This document shows positions 24,485 to 33,617 of a DNA stretch of 64,000 bases, piece by piece. The notes beneath the pieces are model-generated. The model was given only the letters and a program-made list of their open reading frames with translations. It had not been told where the DNA came from and searched no databases. Origin of the DNA: an uncultured Bacteroidales bacterium (lineage in GTDB: Bacteria; Bacteroidota; Bacteroidia; Bacteroidales; UBA932); assembly GCA_900316525.1 (NCBI GenBank), contig ONDF01000011.1, positions 20,966-84,965 on the forward strand, given 5' to 3'. Within the stretch, counting starts at the first letter, position 1. The number at the start of each line of letters is the position of its first letter. A program made the position numbers and the translations under genes.

Positions 24485-27404
24485 CGGAATCCGGCATCAT
24501 CTGCTCCCAGTCGTGCGGTGTCACGCCGAACTGGGCGTAGAAGCTCTTCGAGAAATAGCTGGGGGAGGAGAAGCCGGTCATGTAGCAGATCTCCCCGATG
24601 GAATGGCGGCCCTCCGAAAGGAGTTTGGCCGCCATATTCAGCCGGGCCAGGTTGATGAGCTTGTTGGGCGTCTCCCCGCTCAGCTCCTTGGTCTTGGCGA
24701 AGAGGCCGGAGCGGGAAATGGCCATTTCCCGGGCGAGGAATTCCACGGAAAGGTCCGGATTGGCGATATTCTCAGTAATCAGACGGTCCAGGCGCAGCAG
24801 GAAGTCTTCCTGCGGGTCCGGCGCGGTCTCCGTCTCTTCCGGCCTTTTCCCGCCGGAGAGCGCGTCCCGCTGCTGCCGCAGGTTCGTGGCGATGGTCCGG
24901 AGCATGCGGTGGTTCTTCTCGATGATGGACAGGTTCCCCTTGGAATCTCCCTTCGGATTCTCCTTGAGCCGTTCCAGCTGCAGGCCGATACCGGAGAGCG
25001 GCGCATCCAGCTGCTCGGACAGGGCCGACAGGAACCGGATGCGGTCGTCGCGCTCCTCCTCTTTCACCAGGGAGACGGCGGCGCCGAGCTGTTCCTCGTA
25101 CCGGGCCTGATTTTTCTGCTCTTCCCGCCTCAGATACCAGCGGCCAAGCAGGTAGAACAAGGTGGCGACTAAGAGGGCGTACAGCACCAGGGCCACATCT
25201 GACAGCAGGGGATGGGACCGGATGGTAAAAGAGAGAGCCGTGCCTTCGTCATTCCAGAGGGTACTGTTGTTGGTGGCGGTTACGTGCAGCCGGTATTTCC
25301 CGGCAGGGAGCCGGTTCAGCGCGACGTAATTCTGGTTTCCCAGTCCCTTCCAATCCTCATCCAGCCCTTCCAGCCGGTAGGCATAGCGGATCTTCTCCGG
25401 CGCACTGTAGCTGAGGGCGGCGAAACTGATCCGGATATCCCGCAACCGCCAGGGGAGCGTGATATGCTCCGTCCCCCGGGACCGGAAAACATCCTCGGAT
25501 ACGCCGGAACCGGTAGCCTGGAACCGGGTGATCAGGATGGGCGGCGGGATATCGTTCTCCCGGACACGGCCGGGATAGAACGAGACGAAGCCTTCGGTCG
25601 TGCCCAGATAGAGGGTTCCGTCCTGGGCGACGAGACCGGCCGAGGGGGAGAACTCTCCGACCCGGATTCCGTCATTGGCGCCGAACTGCTCCTGCCGGCC
25701 GCCGTCCGGGTAGTAATGGACGATGGTGGAAGAGCTGGCGAGCCAGAGCGTGTTCCTGTCCTGGAAGATGTATCGGACGTCCATGTCCGGGACGACCGGC
25801 GTGATCTTTCCGTCCTGCAGGAGGACCAGTCCTTTCTTGGTGCCGGCATAGATGCCGTGCGGGACGGGCAGCAGATGGTGGACCTGGCTGGCGGGGAGGC
25901 CGCCCGGGCCGGCCGGCCATTCCGTCCAGGTGCCGTCGGGCGCCCGCTGCAGGAGGCCGTTCTGGGCGGTGGCAAACCATAGGGAGCCGGAGTCATCTTC
26001 TGCAATGCTTCCAATCCAGGCCTCATGATCCCATTCCTTGACAAAGCGGTCCGTGGACGGGTCGAAGCGGCAGACACTGCTTTGTGTCCCGGCCCAAAGC
26101 GTCCCGGCGCTGTCCACGAACAGGGCATAGACGCTGGGGTCTCCCAGTCCGTCGACCGCCCCGTACTGCCGGAGGGCTCCGGTCCGGACGTGCATCCGGA
26201 AGAGATTCTGGGAATAGGAGCCGATCCACAGATAGTCTCCCTGCCGGAGCAGGGCGTGGACATTCAACGCCGAAAGCGGGCCCGGCAGGCGGACCGCCGT
26301 TTTCCGGACCGGGTCGTACCGGAACAGGCCGCCGTTGTCGGACCCGATCCAGACGGTTCCGTCCGGATCCTCGCACAGGCAGCTCACAATAAAATCCTCG
26401 TTTCCCTTCACCAGGTCGGAAAGGGAGACGGAAGAGAATTGACCGGCCGTGGGCGGCAGGTAGTTGACGCCTCCATAATAGGTGCCGATCCACAGGCCGC
26501 CTTCGTGGTCCCGGACGATCGGATAGACGAATTTGCTGGAGAGGGAGGCCGGATCGCTCCGGTCGTTGCGGTAATGGGTCCGCTCCCCGGTCAGGGGATT
26601 GAGGGACAGCAAGCCGTCGTCGGAACCTACCAGCAGATGCAGGGGGGATTCGAGGATGAGGGAATGCACGTGCTCGAGTCCGTCTCCGGGCTGGACCGCG
26701 GGAAAGACGGTCCGGGTATCGGTTTCAAGCCGGTAGATGCCGAGGTCCCAGGTCCCCAGCCACAGGTCGCCCTCCTCGTCCACGTCCATGGCGCAGATGC
26801 GCGTGGGCCGGCAGTCCCGGAAGACCAGGTTCGGCGCGGAAAAGGTCCTGGATGCGGTATTGTAGAGAGAGAGCCCCTGCTCCGCCGACTGGTCGGCGAC
26901 CCACAGGCGGCCGTCCCGGTCGACCAGCAGTCCCTCCACCTGGTGCCCGTCCAGAAATTGGGTGAAGGTTCCGTCGGCATACCGGAAGACGCCTTTGCCC
27001 CAGACGCCGATCCAGAGGGTGCCGTCCCGCTCTTCGGCGAAACCGGTGACCAGCGCATCCGGAATCTCGGAAACTCGTTCCAGAGGGTTAGCCATGTCGT
27101 ACCGGAACACGGCGCTTTCCGTGCCGATCCAGAGCGTGCCGTCCGTGGCCTGGAAGAGCTGGCGGACATAGTCGTCCTCCCCGGCAGGGAAGGCGTGGTG
27201 GATGAACTCCCGTCCGTCGAAGCTGTCCAGGCCGCTGGCCGTGCCCATCCAGATGAGTCCGGCGCGGTCCTGGATGAGGGCCTGGACCGTGTTGGAAGAC
27301 AGTCCGTCCCGGGTGGTATAGTGGCGGAAGGCCCCTTCGGCAGCCAGGCCGGCCCGGGAGAAGGCCAGCAGCAGAAGGAGGGAGAGCAAAGTCTTTTTCA
27401 TCAT
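24471..27404 (-). CDS. HTCS-like sensor/AraC regulator without kinase or receiver domains
   Basis: This 977-residue protein has a signal peptide (residues 1-22). About a dozen Reg_prop blades follow (DRAGLIWMGTASGLDSFD, TDGTLWIGTESAVFRYD, PDGTVWIGSDNGGLFRYD), then a Y_Y_Y domain (YRLEGLDEDWKGLGNQNYVA). One membrane helix lies near 735-757, then a coiled coil. A remnant dimerisation helix at 785-830 carries SEQLDAPL where kinases have SHExRTPL, so the phospho-accepting His is Glu797. It goes directly into an AraC HTH (866-977). No HATPase and no receiver domain are present. It lies between the arabinofuranosidase and GH27/SusCD genes, which it probably controls. Confidence 0.88.
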   Translation of the reverse strand: MMKKTLLSLLLLLAFSRAGLAAEGAFRHYTTRDGLSSNTVQALIQDRAGLIWMGTASGLDSFDGREFIHHAFPAGEDDYVRQLFQATDGTLWIGTESAVFRYDMANPLERVSEIPDALVTGFAEERDGTLWIGVWGKGVFRYADGTFTQFLDGHQVEGLLVDRDGRLWVADQSAEQGLSLYNTASRTFSAPNLVFRDCRPTRICAMDVDEEGDLWLGTWDLGIYRLETDTRTVFPAVQPGDGLEHVHSLILESPLHLLVGSDDGLLSLNPLTGERTHYRNDRSDPASLSSKFVYPIVRDHEGGLWIGTYYGGVNYLPPTAGQFSSVSLSDLVKGNEDFIVSCLCEDPDGTVWIGSDNGGLFRYDPVRKTAVRLPGPLSALNVHALLRQGDYLWIGSYSQNLFRMHVRTGALRQYGAVDGLGDPSVYALFVDSAGTLWAGTQSSVCRFDPSTDRFVKEWDHEAWIGSIAEDDSGSLWFATAQNGLLQRAPDGTWTEWPAGPGGLPASQVHHLLPVPHGIYAGTKKGLVLLQDGKITPVVPDMDVRYIFQDRNTLWLASSSTIVHYYPDGGRQEQFGANDGIRVGEFSPSAGLVAQDGTLYLGTTEGFVSFYPGRVRENDIPPPILITRFQATGSGVSEDVFRSRGTEHITLPWRLRDIRISFAALSYSAPEKIRYAYRLEGLDEDWKGLGNQNYVALNRLPAGKYRLHVTATNNSTLWNDEGTALSFTIRSHPLLSDVALVLYALLVATLFYLLGRWYLRREEQKNQARYEEQLGAAVSLVKEEERDDRIRFLSALSEQLDAPLSGIGLQLERLKENPKGDSKGNLSIIEKNHRMLRTIATNLRQQRDALSGGKRPEETETAPDPQEDFLLRLDRLITENIANPDLSVEFLAREMAISRSGLFAKTKELSGETPNKLINLARLNMAAKLLSEGRHSIGEICYMTGFSSPSYFSKSFYAQFGVTPHDWEQMMPDSANDR

Positions 27405-27411
27405 CGTCCTG

Positions 27412-27419
27412 CAAAGATA
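27412..27419 (-). promoter_or_regulatory. -7 box TATCTTTG of the regulator gene
   Basis: The exact octamer on the minus strand ends 7 bases before the start codon at 27404. The transcript would have almost no leader. Confidence 0.6.
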
Positions 27420-27507
27420 ATCCTTTTCCCAATAAGCCCCATCCTCATCTTGGACGATTTTACAAAAGAATTGGATTTCCTTGTCAAGTAATGCGATTGT
27501 AATTCGA

Positions 27508-27515
27508 TACATTTG
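27508..27515 (+). promoter_or_regulatory. -7 box TACATTTG of the GH27-susC-susD operon
   Basis: The consensus TAnnTTTG lies 21 bases before the GH27 ATG, in the 132-base region shared with the divergent regulator gene. The missing -33 box would suit a promoter that needs an activator. Confidence 0.55.
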
Positions 27516-27536
27516 CGAAGAACCGATAATGACACT

Positions 27537-28772
27537 ATGACTGGTAAGCGCTTCCTTTCCCTTTTCTTCCTGCTGGGCGGACTGTGCCTCCATGCCCAGG
27601 AAAAGCCCGTCCCCCTTTCCGATTCCCTGTACCGCAGCCTCGCGGCTACTCCGCCGATGGGCTGGAACTCCTGGAACAAGTTCGGCTGCAACGTGAGCGA
27701 GAAGCTCGTCAAGGAGATGGCCGATGCGATGGCCGCCTTCGGCATGGCCGACGCCGGCTACGAGTACATCGTCATCGACGACTGCTGGCAGGTGGACCGG
27801 GATGCGGACGGCAATATCGTCGCTGACCCGGAGCGTTTCCCTTCCGGCATGAAGGCGCTCGCCGATTACATTCACGGCCTGGGCCTCAAGTTCGGCCTGT
27901 ACTCCTGCGCCGGTTCCTACACTTGCCAGGGCCGTCCCGGCAGCAAGGGCCACCAATTCCAGGATGCCCTGCAGTATGCGAAGTGGGGCGTGGACTATCT
28001 CAAGTACGACTGGTGCGCCAATGACGGCCAGAACGCGAAGGCCGCCTATCAGACGATGTCCGAGGCCATCAAGGCCAGCGGCCGTCCGATTGTCCTGTCC
28101 ATCTGCGAATGGGGCGAGAACAAGCCCTGGGAATGGGGCGAGGGCATCGGCCACCTCTGGCGCGTCACGCCGGACATCCGGGCCCTCTATGACGGCGTAT
28201 TCGACTGGGGCGGCGTGGGTATCGTCCAGTGCATCGACGCCGCCGCGGACCTGTATCCCTATGCCGGCCCCGGCCACTGGAACGATGCCGAGATGCTGGA
28301 GGTCGGCAACGGTGAACTCACCTGGGACGAGAGCGTGACGCATTTCTCGATGTGGTGCATGCTGGCCGCCCCGCTGATGAGCGGCAACGACCTCCGCGAA
28401 ATGGACTACAAGACCCGCCAGATCCTCACCAACAAGGAAGTCATCGCCGTGAACCAGGATCCCCTCGGCAAGCAGGGCATCCGTTTCATCGACATGGGCG
28501 AGAAGGAAATCTGGGGAAAGCCCCTTGCCGGCGGGGAGATCGCCGTCTGCTTCATGAACCGGGGCGAGCTGCCCTGGAAACTGGACTACAACTGGCGGGA
28601 CCAGACGATGTATTTCGCCCGGGACGTCAATTTCCGCAAGTGGGAATACACCGTGCGCGACCTCTGGCAGCACAAGGACATCGGCCGCTCGACGGACCGC
28701 CTCCAGGCGGAAATCCCCGCCCACGGCGTCCTGATGGTCCGCCTGCGCCCGGACAGACAACTTGAAAACTAA
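27537..28772 (+). CDS. GH27 alpha-galactosidase, exported
   Basis: This 411-residue protein has a signal peptide (LFFLLGGLCLHAQ). The GH27 barrel opens at TPPMGWNSWNKFGCNV. DDCWQVDRDADG, GLKFGLYSCAGSYTC and YLKYDWCANDG (nucleophile Asp) are family hallmarks; PGHWNDAEMLEVGNG closes the catalytic domain. A C-terminal beta-sandwich follows. It removes terminal alpha-galactose. An in-frame upstream start (27513) lies within the promoter box, so 27537 is preferred. susC follows after 29 bases. Confidence 0.93.
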   Translation: MTGKRFLSLFFLLGGLCLHAQEKPVPLSDSLYRSLAATPPMGWNSWNKFGCNVSEKLVKEMADAMAAFGMADAGYEYIVIDDCWQVDRDADGNIVADPERFPSGMKALADYIHGLGLKFGLYSCAGSYTCQGRPGSKGHQFQDALQYAKWGVDYLKYDWCANDGQNAKAAYQTMSEAIKASGRPIVLSICEWGENKPWEWGEGIGHLWRVTPDIRALYDGVFDWGGVGIVQCIDAAADLYPYAGPGHWNDAEMLEVGNGELTWDESVTHFSMWCMLAAPLMSGNDLREMDYKTRQILTNKEVIAVNQDPLGKQGIRFIDMGEKEIWGKPLAGGEIAVCFMNRGELPWKLDYNWRDQTMYFARDVNFRKWEYTVRDLWQHKDIGRSTDRLQAEIPAHGVLMVRLRPDRQLEN

Positions 28773-28801
28773 ACCAACATATTAACCTTTAAACCAACAG
28801 T

Positions 28802-31800
28802 ATGAAACGATTCCATCAATTCTGTCTGACCTTGGCGCTGCTTCTGGCAGCCATCCCTTCGATGGCGGCCGTGACGGTGCGGGGAACCGTCACCGACGCC
28901 AACGGCGAGCCCGTTGTGGCGGCCGGTGTTGTGGAAGCAGGAACGACAAACGGTGTCGTCACCGACATGAATGGTAAGTATACCATCACCGTCAAGGGCG
29001 CCGACTCCGTGCTGGAGTTCTCCTGCATCGGTTATGAAACCCAGTCCGTCACCGTCGGGAACCGCGGCGTCATCGACGTTGTCCTCGAAGTGGCGACCTC
29101 CTTCCTCGAAGAGGCCGTGGCCATCGGTTACGGTACCCAGAAGAAGGCGGACATCACGTCTTCCGTCCAGAGCGTGAAGTCGGAGGACTTCAACAAGGGC
29201 GCCATCCTGGACGCCGGCCAGCTCATCCAGGGCAAGGTCGCCGGTCTGCAGATCACGCTTCCTTCCGGCGATCCGACCTCTTCCACGTCCGTGATGCTCC
29301 GCGGCTATTCCTCCCTCCTGGGTTCCACGGCTCCGCTGGTGCTGGTGGACGGAATCCCTGGTAATCTTTCCACGGTGGCTCCGGAAGACATCGAGTCCAT
29401 CGACGTGCTGAAGGACGGTTCCGCGACCGCCATCTACGGCACCCGCGGTACCAACGGCGTCATCATCATCACCACCAAGAACGCCAAGCGCGAGAGCCCG
29501 GCCACGGTCCAGTACAACGGCTATGTCTCCGCCTCCCATTGGCTCAATACCCCCGATTTCCTGACGGCCGACGAGCTGCGCGCCAAGTGGGCGGAGGGAT
29601 GGACCGGCAAGGGCGATATCTCCGAGGACCGCAAGTACACCACGGACTGGCTGAAGGAAATCAGCCGCACGGCCATTTCCCACAACCACAACCTGTCCAT
29701 CATGGGCGGCACCCAGAACCATACCTATACCGCCAACCTCACGTACAACGACAACGAGGGAACCATCAAGGGAACGGGACGGACCAACATCCGCGGCCGT
29801 GTCCAGATCGCCCAGTACCTGTTCGACAACAAGCTGAAACTCTCGGCGGAAGTCATGGCCGACGAGAACAACAGCAAGACCGGCTTCAATCCCGGCTACA
29901 CCTATCGTCAGGCGTGCATCCAGAACCCCACGCAGCCGGTTTATATCGACAACGACCCTGCGAAGGGGTACTACGAGACGGACGGTTATTTCTATGACAA
30001 TCCGATTTCCTATCTGAACGAGCGGATCGGCATGCGCCGCAGCCGCAACGTCCGCTTCAACGGCGTCGCGGAGTTCCGCCCGATCGAGCAGCTCAACTTC
30101 AAGGCCCTCTATGTCCGCAAGGGACAGAGCTCCATCCGCGGCAACTACAATACGCACAAGGACGTGTCCACCACCGAGCAGGGACTTAACGGTACCGCCA
30201 GCCGCAGCACTTCCGAACTGGTGAACGACCTCCTGGAACTGAGCGCCAACTACCAGCAGGATTTCGGGAATCACCACGTGACGGCCGTCGCCGGTTACAG
30301 CTACGACGAGACCACCTACGAGTCCTTCAGCATGTCCAACCAGAATTTCCCGACCGACGCCTATCTGTACAACAAGATGCAGGCGGGTATGGGCCTGACC
30401 GAAGGCACTTCCTCCCAGGAATCCTACAAGTACAACACGAAGCTCATCGGCGTCTTCGCCCGGGCTACCTATAACTATGCCGACCGGTACCTCCTCATGG
30501 CCTCCCTCCGCGTGGACGGCTCTTCCAAGTTCGGCAAGGACCACAAGTGGGGCTACTTCCCCGGCGTCTCCGCCGGCTGGCGCCTGAACAACGAGGAATT
30601 CCTCAAGGATGTCAAGTGGATCGACAACCTCAAGCTCCGCGCCGGTTTCGGTATCACCGGTATCGACGTGAACTCGCCTTACCAGTCGCTGGCTTCCATG
30701 AATTACAGCGGCTACGCTTATGTGGACGGCCATTGGAATCCCATCCTCGTCCCGGCCCGCAACGCGAATCCGGATCTCCGCTGGGAGAAGAAGTACGAAT
30801 ACAACCTGGGCCTTGACTTCGCCTTCCTGGGCGAGCGGATCAACGGTTCCATCGACTTCTACCGCAGGGACACCAAGGACGCCCTCTACAACTACAGCGT
30901 CCCGACGCCTCCTTATACCTATGGCAGCATGATGGCCAATGTGGGCCACATCCGCAACCAGGGTGTCGAAGTCCTGGTGAATGCCGTTCCCGTGCGCACC
31001 CGCGACTTCGAGTGGAGCACCTCCGTTTCCTTCTCCTACAACCAGAACCGCCTGATCTCCATCACGCCTCCGAAGGGTTCCGAACTCTCCCTGTCCACGA
31101 ATTACTTCGACACCGGCTATACCGGAGAGCCCATCCAGACCTCCACGCACCGCGTGAAGGAAGGCTGGCCGATCGGCAACTTCTTCGGCTTGAAGTCCGT
31201 GGGTGTGGACGAAGCCGGCAAGTGGGTCGTGGAGATCCTCGACGAAGACGGCAAGGTCTCCGGTTATGACTATGCCGAGAATGCGAACTCCTCCGACTGG
31301 CAGATCCTCGGAAACGGCGTCCCGGATGCCTTTGCCAACTGGAACAACAATTTCCGCTTCAGGAACTTCGACCTGGCCATCACGATGCGCGGCGCCTTCG
31401 GCGCGCAGGCCCTGAACTTCCAGAAACTGTTCTATGGCAACCCGACGATCGCCTACAATGTCCAGAACAGCGCGTTCGACAAGATTAATGTGGTGGATAT
31501 GACCACCGGCAAGCCGACGGGCAAGACCGCGGTCATCTCCGATGCGCAGCGTTATGTGAGCTACTATATCGAGGATGCGGACTACTGGAAGATCGACAAT
31601 GTGACCCTGGGTTACAACCTCCGCTTCAAGAACGCCAAGATTCTCAAGGCCCTCCGTGTCTACGGTTCCGTCCGCAATCTGGCCACGATCACATCCTACT
31701 CCGGTCTGGATCCTGAAATCCGTACCGTTTACGGGGATGACGGCGCCTTCGATCCCGGTACCGACGACCGCGACAAGTTCCCCACCATCCGTTCCTTCAC

Positions 31801-31825
31801 CTTCGGTGTCAACCTCACCTTCTAA
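28802..31825 (+). CDS. SusC/RagA-type TonB-dependent outer-membrane transporter
   Basis: This 1007-residue protein has a signal peptide (LTLALLLAAIPSMA) and a CarboxypepD_reg-like domain (VRGTVTDANGEPVVAAGV, residues ~23-100). The region around LEEAVAIGYGTQKKADITSS holds the TonB-interacting segment. A plug with VLKDGSATAIYGTRGTNGVI is followed by a large barrel ending in FTFGVNLTF with the C-terminal Phe. It imports oligomers bound by the SusD that follows 15 bases later. Confidence 0.96.
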   Translation: MKRFHQFCLTLALLLAAIPSMAAVTVRGTVTDANGEPVVAAGVVEAGTTNGVVTDMNGKYTITVKGADSVLEFSCIGYETQSVTVGNRGVIDVVLEVATSFLEEAVAIGYGTQKKADITSSVQSVKSEDFNKGAILDAGQLIQGKVAGLQITLPSGDPTSSTSVMLRGYSSLLGSTAPLVLVDGIPGNLSTVAPEDIESIDVLKDGSATAIYGTRGTNGVIIITTKNAKRESPATVQYNGYVSASHWLNTPDFLTADELRAKWAEGWTGKGDISEDRKYTTDWLKEISRTAISHNHNLSIMGGTQNHTYTANLTYNDNEGTIKGTGRTNIRGRVQIAQYLFDNKLKLSAEVMADENNSKTGFNPGYTYRQACIQNPTQPVYIDNDPAKGYYETDGYFYDNPISYLNERIGMRRSRNVRFNGVAEFRPIEQLNFKALYVRKGQSSIRGNYNTHKDVSTTEQGLNGTASRSTSELVNDLLELSANYQQDFGNHHVTAVAGYSYDETTYESFSMSNQNFPTDAYLYNKMQAGMGLTEGTSSQESYKYNTKLIGVFARATYNYADRYLLMASLRVDGSSKFGKDHKWGYFPGVSAGWRLNNEEFLKDVKWIDNLKLRAGFGITGIDVNSPYQSLASMNYSGYAYVDGHWNPILVPARNANPDLRWEKKYEYNLGLDFAFLGERINGSIDFYRRDTKDALYNYSVPTPPYTYGSMMANVGHIRNQGVEVLVNAVPVRTRDFEWSTSVSFSYNQNRLISITPPKGSELSLSTNYFDTGYTGEPIQTSTHRVKEGWPIGNFFGLKSVGVDEAGKWVVEILDEDGKVSGYDYAENANSSDWQILGNGVPDAFANWNNNFRFRNFDLAITMRGAFGAQALNFQKLFYGNPTIAYNVQNSAFDKINVVDMTTGKPTGKTAVISDAQRYVSYYIEDADYWKIDNVTLGYNLRFKNAKILKALRVYGSVRNLATITSYSGLDPEIRTVYGDDGAFDPGTDDRDKFPTIRSFTFGVNLTF

Positions 31826-31840
31826 TCAACGAAGTCCATC

Positions 31841-33547
31841 ATGAAAGCTATCAAATTTACTGCAATAGGTATTCTGGCCGCCTCCTCCATGCTGTTCACG
31901 GCATGTTTCGACCTGGAGGAGCAGGCTTTCTCCGAGATCATCACCGAGAACATCGAATTCGGTGACAATGAGCTCGCCTCCATGGTTTCCAGCGGCTACG
32001 GCAACCTCTCTTACATTCTGGGCTGGCAGGGGCTGTTCGACTCCCAGGAGGAAGCGGCGGACGTGATCATCACGCCCACCCGTCCCAACGGTTGGGATGA
32101 CGGCGGCACCTACAAGCGCATGCACCGTCATACCTGGTCCAATGAAGAATGGCAGCCCGCGAACACGTATGAAACCGCGTTCGAGGCCATCAACTTCTGC
32201 AACCGGATCCTCACCCAGATCGAGGCCGGAGACATCCCTGTCGCCGAGGAGACCCGGGCCCGGTACGTTCCGGAGCTTCGCGCCCTTCGCGCCCTCTGGT
32301 ACTCCCTGTTGCTGGACCAGCACGGCAATGTCCCGATCGTGACCAAGTTCTCCACGGAAGTGCCCACGCAGAGCACCCGGAAGGAGGTGTACGAGTTCGT
32401 CGTCAAGGAACTGACCGAGGTCATCGACGCCGGAACCGTCACCAAGGAGAAGACCTACAGCACCCTGAATCACTGGAGCATCGAGATGCTGCTGATGCGT
32501 GTGTACCTCAATGCGGAAGTGTACGCCGGCGTGAAGGCCTATGACAAGGCCCTCAAGCTCGCGGAGGACATCATCGAGAACAGCCCGTACCGCCTCTCCG
32601 CTACCTATGCCGAGAACTTCGCCGTGGATCTGGGACCCAGCAACACCGAGGTCATCTTCGCCGTCGTGTACGATGAGTTGCAGGGCGTGATCCACTCCCA
32701 GTGCCGCAAATGGTATCCTCCCGTGTCCAAGAATTACTTCGGCTGGGGCTTCCAGTGCTGGGGCGGCAACTGCTGCAACCCGCAGTTCTACAACTCCTAT
32801 CAGGAGGGTGACAAGCGCCGGGACGACACCTGGTTCCATGGCCCGATGGTCGCCGCCGACGGCAAGCTGGTCTGGACCTGCCTGAATTACCTCCCATCCG
32901 TTTCCTGCAACCCGGCCGACAGCGGTGTGGGCGAGGGCCAGGACTGCACCAGCATCGACTTCGGTCTCCGTCAGAAGAAGTACGAGCCGGATGTGAACGG
33001 CATCTATTACTGGGATAACGACTTCCCGTATTTCCGCCTCGCTGAGGCCTACTACACCGCGGCCGAGTGCATCCTGCGCGGAGAGCATGGCAAGAAGAGC
33101 GCGGCCGATTACGTGAACGCCGTCCGCAGCCGTTCCGTCAGCACGCCTATCACCGATGCCGAGCTCCGGGCCGACACCAAGATGGTCTATGGACTCGTCC
33201 CGTGGGGCGCCCTGACCTATGCCGACATCCAGAAGTACAACGGTACCCACGACTGGTCCGAGATCGCCGACAAGCTGGAAGCTTCCCAGGCCAACGACAA
33301 GATCATCCGCTCCGGTCACGACACCGACCCGGTGGAACTGGGCGGCATGTATGACGAGTGGGGCTGGGAGTTCGCCCTCGAGTGCCAGCGCCGTACGCAG
33401 ATGATCCGCTTCGGCACCTTCTCCAACCGGAACTGGTTCAACAAGCCGGCCATCAACGACACCCACGACCAGCTGTTCCCGATTCCGCTCTGGATCCTGC
33501 AGGACAATCCGAACCTGAAGCAGAATCCGGGTTACGCGGGCGCTTAA
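31841..33547 (+). CDS. SusD-family glycan-binding outer-membrane lipoprotein
   Basis: This 568-residue protein has lipobox FTAC (Cys22). An N-terminal TPR-like region (AINFCNRILTQIEAGD, ELRALRALWYSLLLDQHGN) precedes a C-terminal part with YFRLAEAYYTAAECILRGEHG and WEFALECQRRTQMIRFGTF. The long loop with QCWGGNCCNPQFY is distinctive and may lie at the binding face. It pairs with the SusC before it; a terminator follows. Confidence 0.95.
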   Translation: MKAIKFTAIGILAASSMLFTACFDLEEQAFSEIITENIEFGDNELASMVSSGYGNLSYILGWQGLFDSQEEAADVIITPTRPNGWDDGGTYKRMHRHTWSNEEWQPANTYETAFEAINFCNRILTQIEAGDIPVAEETRARYVPELRALRALWYSLLLDQHGNVPIVTKFSTEVPTQSTRKEVYEFVVKELTEVIDAGTVTKEKTYSTLNHWSIEMLLMRVYLNAEVYAGVKAYDKALKLAEDIIENSPYRLSATYAENFAVDLGPSNTEVIFAVVYDELQGVIHSQCRKWYPPVSKNYFGWGFQCWGGNCCNPQFYNSYQEGDKRRDDTWFHGPMVAADGKLVWTCLNYLPSVSCNPADSGVGEGQDCTSIDFGLRQKKYEPDVNGIYYWDNDFPYFRLAEAYYTAAECILRGEHGKKSAADYVNAVRSRSVSTPITDAELRADTKMVYGLVPWGALTYADIQKYNGTHDWSEIADKLEASQANDKIIRSGHDTDPVELGGMYDEWGWEFALECQRRTQMIRFGTFSNRNWFNKPAINDTHDQLFPIPLWILQDNPNLKQNPGYAGA

Positions 33548-33557
33548 TCAGAAATCA

Positions 33558-33585
33558 GGGCCGACCCGTGAGGATCGGCCCTTTT
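33558..33585 (+). terminator. Terminator of the GH27-susC-susD operon
   Basis: GGGCCGA (33558-33564) pairs with TCGGCCC (33575-33581), followed by TTTT and a T-rich tail. Confidence 0.85.
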
Positions 33586-33617
33586 CTTTTTCTTGTCGTG
33601 ACCAAGTCATGCGGGGG

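Noticed and set aside
27405..28760. Upstream extension of the regulator frame to 28760
   Set aside because: It lies antisense to the GH27 gene. The signal peptide and -7 box set the start at 27404.
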